Shown here one piece after another: positions 7,016-14,156 of a stretch of DNA of 14,156 nucleotides (position 1 is its first letter; each line of letters starts with the position of its first letter). The DNA lies in contig CAZDLM010000071.1 in the NCBI GenBank assembly GCA_964506465.1, forward strand, positions 1-14,156, read 5' to 3'. The stretch is from UBA6109 sp964506465. Lineage in GTDB: Bacteria > Desulfobacterota > Syntrophia > Syntrophales > UBA6109. The notes beneath the pieces were generated by a model, which ran no database searches, was not told the origin of the DNA, and was given only the letters and a program-made list of their open reading frames with translations. A program made the translations under genes and the position numbers.

Positions 7016-7261
7016 TCAGGCTACCTTGCGGTATCCCGTAATCTCCACAAAGGGTTTCTTTATTTTTGCTTCGTTTACAATGGCTTCCAGCCCGGCGGCG
7101 ACGTCATCGGCAATCCATTCATGACCGCACAAGGAGCAAATCGTTGCCGGCACATCCCTGATGACAATAACCGTCTCTTTGTAGTCCACCGTGAAGGTTG
7201 TATTGCCTTCCGTCTTGTTGCCTCCGCACAGAGGACACAGGGCTTTGTCTCTGTTGATCAT
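7016..7261 (-). CDS. MqsA-family antitoxin with YgiT-type zinc finger
   Basis: An 81-residue protein with two CxxC pairs, CPLCGG (9-14) and CSLCGHEW (42-49). These form the YgiT/MqsA-type zinc ribbon, followed by a short helix (AAGLEAIVNEAKIKKP). It lacks the C-terminal HTH of full MqsA, so it corresponds to the short form common next to DUF4258 partners. Its ATG overlaps the preceding toxin TGA by four bases (7258-7261), so it is co-translated as the second gene. It should neutralise that partner. The gene is intact. Confidence 0.88.
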   Translation of the reverse strand: MINRDKALCPLCGGNKTEGNTTFTVDYKETVIVIRDVPATICSLCGHEWIADDVAAGLEAIVNEAKIKKPFVEITGYRKVA

Positions 7262-7572
7262 TTTACCCTCCTCATTTTCCAGCCCGATTCAAAATGCTTT
7301 TCATCCGGCACATAAGCGGTAATCACAAATAAACACTCGTTCCTTGCGTCATAGGCGACCACGGCATGAAGTGGCATTTCCTTCCAGAACCCCAGTAGCA
7401 AAGCGCTGGGGAATGGTTTATCTTCCGGATATGATTCTATGACTTCTCCCGTGCGGATGATCCATTTGACTGCCTCCCGGGAAATATCTCGTTCAAACAT
7501 GGTCTTCAGTGCGTGTAAGGACCATTCAAGCGATCCTTCCTCAACAGCTTTGCGTAATTCGATCTGCTTCAT
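7258..7572 (-). CDS. DUF4258-family toxin partner
   Basis: A 104-residue protein with the DUF4258 pattern. An N-terminal helix with WSLHALKTMFERDISREAVK (18-37) is followed by TGEVIESYPEDKPFPSALLL, then PLHAVVAYDARNECLFVITA and YVPDEKHFE. The family sits beside YgiT-type antitoxins and has a compact RelE-like fold, so an RNase-type toxin is the likely role; direct activity is not established for most members. It begins 7 bases after the helicase-nuclease stop, so it is probably carried on the same transcript. There is GAGGTG about 10 bases upstream and AAGG closer to the ATG. Confidence 0.85.
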   Translation of the reverse strand: MKQIELRKAVEEGSLEWSLHALKTMFERDISREAVKWIIRTGEVIESYPEDKPFPSALLLGFWKEMPLHAVVAYDARNECLFVITAYVPDEKHFESGWKMRRVK

Positions 7573-7579
7573 CGCCTTT

Positions 7580-10500
7580 TCACACCTCTTTCAGATTGCC
7601 GAAGACCCCGGGAAACCGGCCGATGATTTGCCGCCAGTCATCCTGATGCCGGAAGACGATCACCGTGTAGCCGAAGTCCTCCAGGTTGTCCCGCCGCCGG
7701 GCATCCCTTTGCGCCCGCTCCGGGTAGTCGTGAACCGGACCGTCCACATAGATCACGGTCTTTTGCTCATCGTATATGAAATCGGGCCGGGTTTCAAACT
7801 TTTGCATGAGGACCTGGGCTCTGGCCGGGAGATTCAACTGATGCAAGTCAAAAAAACGCAGCCAGTTCCGCTCCAACTCCGAGCCGGCCTGATTGAGCAA
7901 CCGCTGCAAATGTTCAGCGCGGGGAATGCTCACGGGAGAAGCGGAAATCTTTGACCGAAGAAATTTTAAAAGATCATCTCTGATCGATTTGCGGTCGATG
8001 ATCCGGTTCTGGACATCCCTTTGTCTCAGCGCGGCGCGGTAAAGTCCCCGCCAACGTTCGCAAGCTTCTTCAAACTTCAGCAGCAGTTGTTTGAATACCT
8101 CGTTCAGCCAGCCTTCACTATGCCAATCCGCATCTTTCAGGTCCGCGCTGATCGTTTTCAGGATATCCTCGGCCCGTACATGCGCTCTTGCCTTGGCCCG
8201 CTCGTCATTGAGGGAAGCGCCAACGTGGGATTGCAGGGCAAGGCTCGGATTTTCACCTACAAGATCAAGGACGTCCTTTAGCGACTTGCCGAGTGACTGG
8301 CCGGTCTCCGCAAGCCAGACAGCCTGGATATGCGCCCGGATGAGGTCTTCGTTTGCCAGTTCCAGGCGGGGCGGGATGACGGCGCCGGATACCATCAGCT
8401 CCGGCCTTTTAAAGAAATACTGATCGTGGGGACTGCCGGTGGTGCAATAGGTGAAGACCAGGGCAGGCTGGCCGCTCCGTCCGGCCCGGCCGCTCCGTTG
8501 GGCGTAATTGGCCGGCGTGGGCGGTACATTGCGCATGTTGACGGCGTTGAGGGTGGCGATGTCCACACCCAGTTCCATCGTCGGAGAACAGTAGAGAATG
8601 GGCAGACTTCCTTCCCGGAAGGCTTTTTCCCTTTCCTGACGGACATCGCTTTCTACTTGCGCGGTATGCTCCCGAGCCTCGAGGCCTTTGCCTTCATAGG
8701 CAATGTCCCGATAGAATTCCACAAAGAAACGGTTGGTGCGTCCACCCGCCTCGGAGGGGGTGGGCATGCGGATCAGATCATGAAACGGCTTTGAGCCATC
8801 GCCCGCGAACCAGCGCAGGGCGGCGCCGGGGAGCTGATAACCGGGGGCGTCGCCGTGTTCAGGCGGTGCCACCTCTTCGACGAGTCCTGCCACCCGGAGG
8901 ATCTGAAAGAGTTGTCTCAGGATGACGGCCGTATCCTCCATGCTCAACTTGGCTGTGAACTCGGGGAACGTCTCGCGCCGCCGCAGGTACTGGCCGTAGC
9001 CGCTCCGTGGGGAAAGAAAAATGTGCCCGCCGAAGTCGTCCGTTAACCGGCCCCGCGGAAAGATAATGCCGGCGCTGACCATGCTTTCTTTCTCATCGAT
9101 GGCCCAGGGCGATTTCAGGCGCTGGTTGCTCTGCTGCTGAATCCGTTCCTGGAAATTGAAATCCAGATAATCCACCTTGATGGCAAGGGAGCGTCGCATA
9201 AAATCCAGGAGGACTTTTGCCGCCATGAAGCGCGTTTCCGGGGTGGCCCCGACGAGAGCGGGGTGGCAGCCCTGCCACTCCTCCGCTGCCTTGGCGATAT
9301 CTTCCAGAGAGGCATAGCGGATTTCCAGGAGGCCGCACTGCTCGAGGTTGGGAGACATGACCCGCCATCCGCGGCGCAGATCGTGGTAAAGGCGGTATCC
9401 CAGCACATTGCGCAGGGCTTTTTTCGTTTCTTCTTCGGCAAGAAATTTGACCTCCGGGTCATTGGCATAATATGCCTTCGGCAAATCCAGGGCGGTGAAA
9501 ACCTTCTGAGTCAGCTCATCATGGCTGATCCCTGCCGTTCCTGCTTCGGCCACAGCCCGGTAAAGGGCGGAACGGATAAGCCCGATTTCGATGAAGTCAT
9601 TGAAATGGCCCGACTGTAGGGAAGCGTCCTGGCGATTGTCGGTGAAACTCAGCAGTTTTCTTGCCTTAAGGTCGAGGGTCTCCTCCTTCTTGAGGTGTCT
9701 GATCGCCGAAAGACTCAGGATGGTTGTCGCGCTGCTCCGGCCTTCTGTTCCCAGAGATGCCAGCTTGCCGATGTCCGACCTTTGCCGCATATCATAGGAA
9801 ACGCCGCAGTTCAGGCAAAAGCGGAAAGGGGCTTTAAGGTAATGGTAGGTTTGTCCCGCTTCCGATTCCCGGCCTTCCGTATCAATGACGATGACCTGGG
9901 GAAGATAGGGACGTCGATCTTTTCTGATTCGGAGTCCCGCGCCGGTTTCTTCGAGCCAATCTACGGGCAACCTTTCAATGATCTCATTGACATCAGCGCT
10001 CCACGGATTGAGTTCATTTCGATAGAGAAAACCCGCTTCGCTTTCCTCGTCGTGGAGTTGCTCCGGCAGTTCCCGGCCCGTAAAAAAACGCCGGCCCGAT
10101 TCGCCTTGGTCTGAACTTCGGATGCAGTAATACTCCTGCCCGCATTCCCTACAGAAAACCAGGGGCAACAGCACGCGCGAACGGTCTCCGGGAACGAATT
10201 GCTGGCCGTGGACGGTGACATAGCGCAAAGCTGATTCATCGAGGGAGGCATAAACATTTCCGCCGCGGCTGATGAACTGATGGAGACGGAAGGCAAAGCA
10301 GGGGAAACCTGTAGCGGGGTTCGTACAGTGATAGCCGGCGAGAAGGGCTTCCTGGACGGCTTCTTCGCAACGCTTCTCCGGCACATCGATCAATTCGCTT
10401 AACTCGCCGGCTGCGCCCGCATCGCCGCTGATGGCCCGTGGTTTTGATCGGATCAGCCGGCCGGATTCCAATTCAGTTGTGATGCCGAAGGTGTTTTCGA

Positions 10501-11548
10501 TCCAAACGGACAGCGGGTCAGCGATAAAATCTTGAAAATTTGCCGGAGGACGGCGATCGGCGTCCATAACCCGCTCTCGGAGTTGTTCCAGAAAAACCGG
10601 ATCGGTCAAAACGCTTTCCGGCGTAGAGCGCTTCAACGTTTCGCCGATAACCTCCTCATATCTGACCTCGGCGCCGAAAAGCTTCGTGGCAACGCGTGCC
10701 ACTTCTTTTCTCTGCTCGTCATAAGAACCGGGACCGGCCATGGTGGCCGATGTTCCTACACACTGCAGGTGCTCCGACTTGCAGGCATTGCGAACGCGAC
10801 GCACGAGAAGGGCCACATCGGCTCCCTGTCGGCCGCGATAGGTATGGAGTTCATCCAGGACAAGATACTTCAGGTCTTGAGCGGCGCGCACCAGAGACTT
10901 GTTTTCCTCCGGACGGGTCAGGATTAGTTCGAGCATCACATAATTGGTCAGGATGATGTCCGGTGGATCGGCAATAATCGCCTGTTTCTGTTCATCGCTC
11001 TCTTGTCCTGTGTATTTAGCGAAGCGCACCGGTTCCTTGCCGGCGGGATAGCCATGGCAGAGGAACTTTTCAAGCTCTCCATACTGGCTGTTGCACAGGG
11101 CGTTCATGGGATAGACGACAATGGCCTGGATGCCTTGACCCCTGCCGTTACGAAGGACGCGATCGACGATGGGAATAATATAAGCGAGGCTCTTTCCCGA
11201 GCCTGTTCCCGTTGTCAGGACATAGTTCGCGCCAGATTTGGCTGCTTCAATAGCGTCCACCTGGTGACGGTGCAGGCGAAGGGGTGCGCCCTCAGCGGCC
11301 TTGTCAGGTTTGATGCGAAAGATTTTCCTGCATTCAGGGTGGAGAACCCCTTTTGCGACGAGTTCCTTGATCTGTTCGCCAGGTTCAAAGGCCGGGTTGA
11401 GCTGTATCAGTGGATCGGGCCAGAGGAGGCCTGCGGTCAGGCTGTCAAAAACTTTCTTGCTGATGATTGGATCTCGAAGGTGAATGAAACTTTGGACATA
11501 AGATGCGTAGTTCCTGACAAGACGATTACGAAGGCTAAAAACGTCCAT
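7580..11548 (-). CDS. Large DEAD/DEAH (YprA-like) helicase with C-terminal Vsr/DUF559-like nuclease domain
   Basis: An intact 1322-residue superfamily 2 helicase typical of defence islands. RecA domain 1 has motif I TTGTGSGKS (112-120), Ia VVYPMNAL (144-151), Ib TNYVMLEL (201-208), II LVLDELH (229-235) and III GTSAT (265-269). A long insertion holds two cysteine pairs, CRECG (466-470) and CLNCG (578-582), probably binding one zinc. RecA domain 2 has SFTDNRQDASLQSGHFNDF (634-652), motif V PTMELGVDI (989-997) and VI QRSGRAGRSG (1017-1026). The last 90 residues resemble Vsr/DUF559 nucleases: TRPDFIYDEQKTVIYVDGPV (1253-1272), with D1256, D1269 and H1273 as candidate active-site residues. It probably translocates on and cleaves invading DNA with the other array proteins. 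AAGGAG lies 10 bases before the ATG. No clear DUF1998/MZB block is visible between motif VI and the nuclease, which may mean a shortened version. Confidence 0.88.
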   Translation of the reverse strand: MDVFSLRNRLVRNYASYVQSFIHLRDPIISKKVFDSLTAGLLWPDPLIQLNPAFEPGEQIKELVAKGVLHPECRKIFRIKPDKAAEGAPLRLHRHQVDAIEAAKSGANYVLTTGTGSGKSLAYIIPIVDRVLRNGRGQGIQAIVVYPMNALCNSQYGELEKFLCHGYPAGKEPVRFAKYTGQESDEQKQAIIADPPDIILTNYVMLELILTRPEENKSLVRAAQDLKYLVLDELHTYRGRQGADVALLVRRVRNACKSEHLQCVGTSATMAGPGSYDEQRKEVARVATKLFGAEVRYEEVIGETLKRSTPESVLTDPVFLEQLRERVMDADRRPPANFQDFIADPLSVWIENTFGITTELESGRLIRSKPRAISGDAGAAGELSELIDVPEKRCEEAVQEALLAGYHCTNPATGFPCFAFRLHQFISRGGNVYASLDESALRYVTVHGQQFVPGDRSRVLLPLVFCRECGQEYYCIRSSDQGESGRRFFTGRELPEQLHDEESEAGFLYRNELNPWSADVNEIIERLPVDWLEETGAGLRIRKDRRPYLPQVIVIDTEGRESEAGQTYHYLKAPFRFCLNCGVSYDMRQRSDIGKLASLGTEGRSSATTILSLSAIRHLKKEETLDLKARKLLSFTDNRQDASLQSGHFNDFIEIGLIRSALYRAVAEAGTAGISHDELTQKVFTALDLPKAYYANDPEVKFLAEEETKKALRNVLGYRLYHDLRRGWRVMSPNLEQCGLLEIRYASLEDIAKAAEEWQGCHPALVGATPETRFMAAKVLLDFMRRSLAIKVDYLDFNFQERIQQQSNQRLKSPWAIDEKESMVSAGIIFPRGRLTDDFGGHIFLSPRSGYGQYLRRRETFPEFTAKLSMEDTAVILRQLFQILRVAGLVEEVAPPEHGDAPGYQLPGAALRWFAGDGSKPFHDLIRMPTPSEAGGRTNRFFVEFYRDIAYEGKGLEAREHTAQVESDVRQEREKAFREGSLPILYCSPTMELGVDIATLNAVNMRNVPPTPANYAQRSGRAGRSGQPALVFTYCTTGSPHDQYFFKRPELMVSGAVIPPRLELANEDLIRAHIQAVWLAETGQSLGKSLKDVLDLVGENPSLALQSHVGASLNDERAKARAHVRAEDILKTISADLKDADWHSEGWLNEVFKQLLLKFEEACERWRGLYRAALRQRDVQNRIIDRKSIRDDLLKFLRSKISASPVSIPRAEHLQRLLNQAGSELERNWLRFFDLHQLNLPARAQVLMQKFETRPDFIYDEQKTVIYVDGPVHDYPERAQRDARRRDNLEDFGYTVIVFRHQDDWRQIIGRFPGVFGNLKEV

Positions 11549-11717
11549 TCAGTCCCATCTCCTTGAAGGTATGAGAGTTATGAATTAAAAAATCGCTTGA
11601 AAAGCTATTCCAATCCCGACAAACACAAAACCCCGCTCTCTTTTGGAGACATGAGGTTCCGTAATTATTCCATAGCATCCTCACACAGGGTTTACTGGTT
11701 CGGGATTCTTAATCGTT

Positions 11718-11733
11718 AGCGTTACATAACGCT
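11718..11733. repeat. 16-base near-perfect palindrome
   Basis: AGCGTTA-CA-TAACGCT: two perfect 7-base arms with two central bases. It lies about 170 bases upstream of the helicase-nuclease start, a good place for a dimeric repressor. No adjacent regulator gene is visible, so a role as operator is inference. A mobile-element end is another possibility. Confidence 0.45.
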
Positions 11734-11784
11734 CTTTTCCTATCACATTGAAACTAATATTGCTATTGCGAAACGAGGAATCGG

Positions 11785-11964
11785 ATGAAATATAATCGTC
11801 TAAAAAAGGGTATCAGACATGCGCACTTTCAAGAGCAATTCAATAAACTGATAGAATGCTTGGCGTAACGCTTTGTAGATGGAGACAATGACGGGCGACT
11901 TCCGATTTTTCTGTTCCCGATTGCGAGCATTGCCGGTTCAAAGCTACTAGCCAACAACCAGTAG
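11785..11964 (+). pseudogene. Possible dead small ORF with an in-frame TAA
   Basis: After GAGGAA and 4 spacer bases, ATG at 11785 opens 27 codons (MKYNRLKKGIRHAHFQEQFN, KLIECLA), then TAA at 11866-11868. The same frame then runs 31 more codons (RFVDGDNDGRLPIFLFPIAS, IAGSKLLANNQ) to TAG at 11962. The two halves read like one small protein with a stop inside. I do not recognise the family. This is weak: it may be chance, or a mobile-element scrap. Confidence 0.22.
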
Positions 11965-11974
11965 AAATGAAATG

Positions 11975-11993
11975 GCAATACATCATGTATTGC
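11975..11993 (-). repeat. Perfect stem-loop just after the VWA gene
   Basis: GCAATACAT-C-ATGTATTGC (plus strand) has two perfect 9-base arms around one base. In RNA from the minus strand it forms a 7-base-pair stem with a 5-base loop, starting 5 bases after the VWA stop. It is followed by CATTTCATTTC and not a U-run, so it is only a possible terminator or 3'-end stabiliser. Confidence 0.5.
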
Positions 11994-11997
11994 GGCG

Positions 11998-13191
11998 TCA
12001 ATGCCGGGCCATGAGATGAAGGACCGCCTTTTCCAGGCCGTCCAGGGTCAGTTCGAACATGGGGAATACCTGCCTGACCACCCCGATGGTCCAGGTCGTT
12101 TCCCATTCCTCCGGGGGGACGGGGTTGAGCCAGACGGCGTGGCGAAACGTTCGGGCGAGGAATTTCAGTCGCTCGATGCTCGCCCCCGTTGCCTTTTGAT
12201 CGACATAGATGGCCCCGTTGCCGTGGATGAGCTCATAGGGGGCCATGCTGGCGTCGCCGACGAAGATAAGGCGTGTTTCCGGGTCCTTGCGGATGAACTC
12301 CTCGACAAGCTCGGGCTTGTGATACCGCTCGGGGTCCGCCCAGACGCGGCTGTAGATCGTGTTGTGGAAGAAGTAGATCTTCAGGTCCTTGAACTGGGAG
12401 CGGGCGTAATGAAAGAGGGTCTGGACGATCTCCACATAGGGGTCCATGGACCAGCCGCCGTTGTCGATCATGAGGATGATCTTCAGGCGGTCCGTGAGGC
12501 GCCGGTCGAAGACGATCTCGATCTCCCCGGCGTTGCGCATCGTCTGGGCGATGGTCTTGTCGATGTTGACGATGTCCTTGGGACCCGTGGGCGTCATGCG
12601 GCGGAGGCGCTTCAGGGCTTCGGCCATCTGATGCTCCGTCAGGGGGCCGTCCTGGGAGTAGTCCCGATAGCGCCGCTCCAGGGCCACCTTGACGGCGGAC
12701 TTGTTCCGGGAACGCCCGCCGACGCGCATTCCGCCGGGATGATAGCCCGAATGTCCCACCGGCGACGTCCCCCGGGTCCCGATCCAGCGGTTTCCCCCGT
12801 GATGGGCCTCCGTCTGTTCCTTCAGGCGGTCGAGAAAGTATTTGATCAGCTCCTCGGGACTCATCCCCTGAAGCTTTTCCTCGTCGATCCCCAGGGCCCG
12901 GGCGATCTCTCCCGGGTCCTTGAGCCATTCGTCGAGCATGGCCCGGGCGATTTCCGTGAGTTCCACCGCCGTGGGGTCGTGAAGCTCCGCGCCTTGAAAA
13001 TGATGGGAGAAGATCTGATCGTAACTGTCGAAATACCGCTCGCTTTTTACCAGGATGGCCCGGGCCGCCGTGTAGAAGTCCTCCAAGGAATGGATCAGTC
13101 CCATGCTCAGGGCCTTATGGAGCCTGATGAACGACGTCGGCGTGACGGGAACGCCCCGGTCGCGCAGGGTATAGAAGAAATTAATGAACAT
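11998..13191 (-). CDS. VWA-domain protein of the MoxR-associated (CoxE-like) type
   Basis: A 397-residue cytosolic protein that pairs with the MoxR ATPase encoded just upstream. Such pairs act as chaperone-like machines that help assemble or activate other complexes. Residues 1-130 are helical, with MSPEELIKYFLDRLKEQTEA at 110-129. A glycine-rich linker follows (GGNRWIGTRGTSPVGHSGYH, 132-151). The VWA domain covers about 235-395, with ILMIDNGGWSMD (239-250) at the metal-site position and LIFVGDASMAPYE (308-320) later. The metal motif is DNGGWS and not DxSxS, a variant I associate with this subgroup. The end LTLDGLEKAVLHLMA is also typical. The ATG at 13191 has only a distant GGGGA upstream. 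A shadow frame of similar length exists on the plus strand; the residue patterns leave no doubt about the minus strand. Confidence 0.9.
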   Translation of the reverse strand: MFINFFYTLRDRGVPVTPTSFIRLHKALSMGLIHSLEDFYTAARAILVKSERYFDSYDQIFSHHFQGAELHDPTAVELTEIARAMLDEWLKDPGEIARALGIDEEKLQGMSPEELIKYFLDRLKEQTEAHHGGNRWIGTRGTSPVGHSGYHPGGMRVGGRSRNKSAVKVALERRYRDYSQDGPLTEHQMAEALKRLRRMTPTGPKDIVNIDKTIAQTMRNAGEIEIVFDRRLTDRLKIILMIDNGGWSMDPYVEIVQTLFHYARSQFKDLKIYFFHNTIYSRVWADPERYHKPELVEEFIRKDPETRLIFVGDASMAPYELIHGNGAIYVDQKATGASIERLKFLARTFRHAVWLNPVPPEEWETTWTIGVVRQVFPMFELTLDGLEKAVLHLMARH

Positions 13192-13240
13192 TTATGGTGA
13201 TTTCCCCATGAACAACCTTATGCTGACCGCAACGCCCACC

Positions 13241-13263
13241 CCTTGCCCCGGCCAGGGGGAAGG
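13241..13263. repeat. G/C-rich hairpin between the MoxR and VWA genes
   Basis: CCTTGCCCC and GGGGGAAGG pair over 9 bases with one mismatch around a 5-base loop. It lies in the 112-base gap between the two genes. There is no U-run on the minus strand, so it may tune expression of the second gene or be a scattered intergenic repeat of this genome. Confidence 0.4.
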
Positions 13264-13303
13264 AAAGAAGGGGAGAGGGCGGTCCCGAATAATGCCTTCG
13301 GCC

Positions 13304-14155
13304 CTAAATCTGCCCCCGGCCCAACTGCTGGACCGCCTGGAACAGATCGGCGCTCTTCTTGAAGAGGATGCCCAGATAAGGAATCCGCCCCTGCTGGAGG
13401 AGATGGGGCCGGAAATCGGGATCGCTCTTCAGGGCCCTAAGCCAGTTGATCAGCTCGCGGGTGGCCGGCTTCTTTTCTATTCCCCGGAGCTCCCGGAGGC
13501 GGTAGAAGGATTTGACGCAAGCCCCCACGATCTCATCCTCGAGCTTGGGGAAGTGGACGTCGAGGATCAGGCGCATCATGTCGGGGTCGGGAAAGGCGAT
13601 GTGATGGAAGTTGCAGCGTCCGAGGAAGGGGTCGGAGAGGTCTTTCTTGGCGTTGGAGGTGATGATGATCACCGGGCGGTGCCGGGCGGCGACGGTTTTG
13701 TCGATCTCGATGATGTCGAACTGCATCTGGTCGAGGACGTCGAGCATGTCGTCCTGAAAGTCCGTGTCCGCCTTGTCGATCTCGTCGATGAGGAGGACGG
13801 TCCGGGTGTCGGCGGTAAAGGCCTGGCCGATCTTTCCCATGCGGATGTAGGCCTCGATGTCGCTCACATCCCGTTTGGAATCGCCGAAGCGGCTGTCGTT
13901 GAGGCGGGTCAGGGTGTCGTACTGATAGAGGGCCTCGACGAGTTTCATGCTCGATTTCACGTTGAGGACGATGAGGGGCATGCTCATGCTTTCCGCGATG
14001 GCATGGGCCAGCATGGTCTTCCCCGTCCCCGGCTCCCCCTTGAGGAGGAGGGGCATCTCCAGGGCCATGGAGACATTGACGATCTTGGCCAGCTCGTCAT
14101 CGAGGACGTATTTGGACGCCCCGCGAAACGACGCGGGTTTTGTTGCTTTGGTCAT
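13304..14155 (-). CDS. MoxR-family AAA+ ATPase
   Basis: A complete 283-residue MoxR-type AAA+ ATPase, with its ATG one base inside the window edge. Walker A is GEPGTGKT (40-47), Walker B VLLIDEID (120-127), sensor 1 ITSNAKKDLSD (165-175), and R180 in FLGRCNFHH is the arginine-finger position. The N-terminal ASKYVLDDELAKIVNVSMAL and the C-terminal lid with RELINWLRAL are usual. MoxR proteins form hexameric rings and work with VWA partners in maturing metalloenzymes or other complexes; the client here is unknown. It precedes its VWA partner by 112 bases on the same strand, and the two are probably one transcription unit. Confidence 0.95.
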   Translation of the reverse strand: MTKATKPASFRGASKYVLDDELAKIVNVSMALEMPLLLKGEPGTGKTMLAHAIAESMSMPLIVLNVKSSMKLVEALYQYDTLTRLNDSRFGDSKRDVSDIEAYIRMGKIGQAFTADTRTVLLIDEIDKADTDFQDDMLDVLDQMQFDIIEIDKTVAARHRPVIIITSNAKKDLSDPFLGRCNFHHIAFPDPDMMRLILDVHFPKLEDEIVGACVKSFYRLRELRGIEKKPATRELINWLRALKSDPDFRPHLLQQGRIPYLGILFKKSADLFQAVQQLGRGQI

Positions 14156-14156
14156 A

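Larger units (their letters stand above)
11549..11997. other. Intergenic region upstream of the helicase-nuclease gene
   Basis: These 449 bases contain no gene of convincing length. They hold the palindromes at 11718-11733 and 11975-11993 and a possible dead small ORF on the plus strand at 11785-11964. A weak minus-strand promoter candidate is TTGGAA with TTTTAA 17 bases later (about 11580-11620), which I do not trust. The island probably starts transcription somewhere here. Confidence 0.5.

Noticed and set aside
6160..7041. A 293-codon open frame on the plus strand
   Set aside because: It mirrors the DrmD fragment; the minus strand has Walker A and DEAH motifs.
12001..13200. A 399-codon open frame on the plus strand
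   Set aside because: It is the complement of the VWA gene; its translation shows no family motifs, while the minus strand shows a full VWA protein.
1..14156. CRISPR array, tRNA or rRNA genes, complete insertion sequence
   Set aside because: No regularly spaced repeats, no RNA-gene signatures and no transposase were seen on either strand.

Overview
The window reads as chromosome of a fairly G+C-rich Gram-negative bacterium. A potassium channel subunit of the TrkH/KtrB family and a MoxR-VWA pair flank a defence-type island. The protein style is compatible with an anaerobic Desulfobacterota/Deltaproteobacteria lineage, but that is only a guess: no rRNA, tRNA or marker gene is present. Every well-supported gene is on the minus strand, so transcription runs from high to low coordinates.

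Layout in order of transcription. 14155-13304 is an intact MoxR AAA+ ATPase, followed by 13191-11998, an intact VWA-domain partner. 11997-11549 is a non-coding stretch with two palindromes and a possible dead small ORF. 11548-7580 is a 1322-residue superfamily 2 helicase with two CxxC pairs and a C-terminal Vsr/DUF559-like nuclease domain; it is the only large defence gene with an open frame. 7572-7016 is a DUF4258 toxin with an MqsA-type zinc antitoxin. 6984-about 6259 is the front part of a DISARM DrmD-type SNF2 helicase, cut just after its DEAH box and joined to the middle of an Eco57I-type adenine methyltransferase (about 6258-4588). The methyltransferase carries two in-frame stops, one frameshift and an internal deletion. 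4552-3969 is a ParE/RelE-type toxin with an excisionase-like HTH antitoxin. 3904-3315 is a Phd/YefM antitoxin with a RelE/ParE toxin. 3300-1353 is a phospholipase D-SNF2 helicase fusion that has lost its helicase core just after the DESH motif. 1352-967 is intergenic with a good promoter, and 966-1 is a TrkH/KtrB potassium uptake protein that runs off the window.

Interpretation. The original locus was probably a DISARM-like array: helicase-nuclease, DrmD helicase, adenine methyltransferase, PLD-helicase. Three unrelated type II toxin-antitoxin pairs sit at the boundaries between these genes. All six toxin-antitoxin genes are open and well formed, while the DrmD, methyltransferase and PLD-helicase genes are all broken. 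The gene content, interleaving and lesions are read from the sequence. The idea that the addiction modules held the array in place, or outlived it, is inference. Assembly error is an alternative explanation for some of the deletions.
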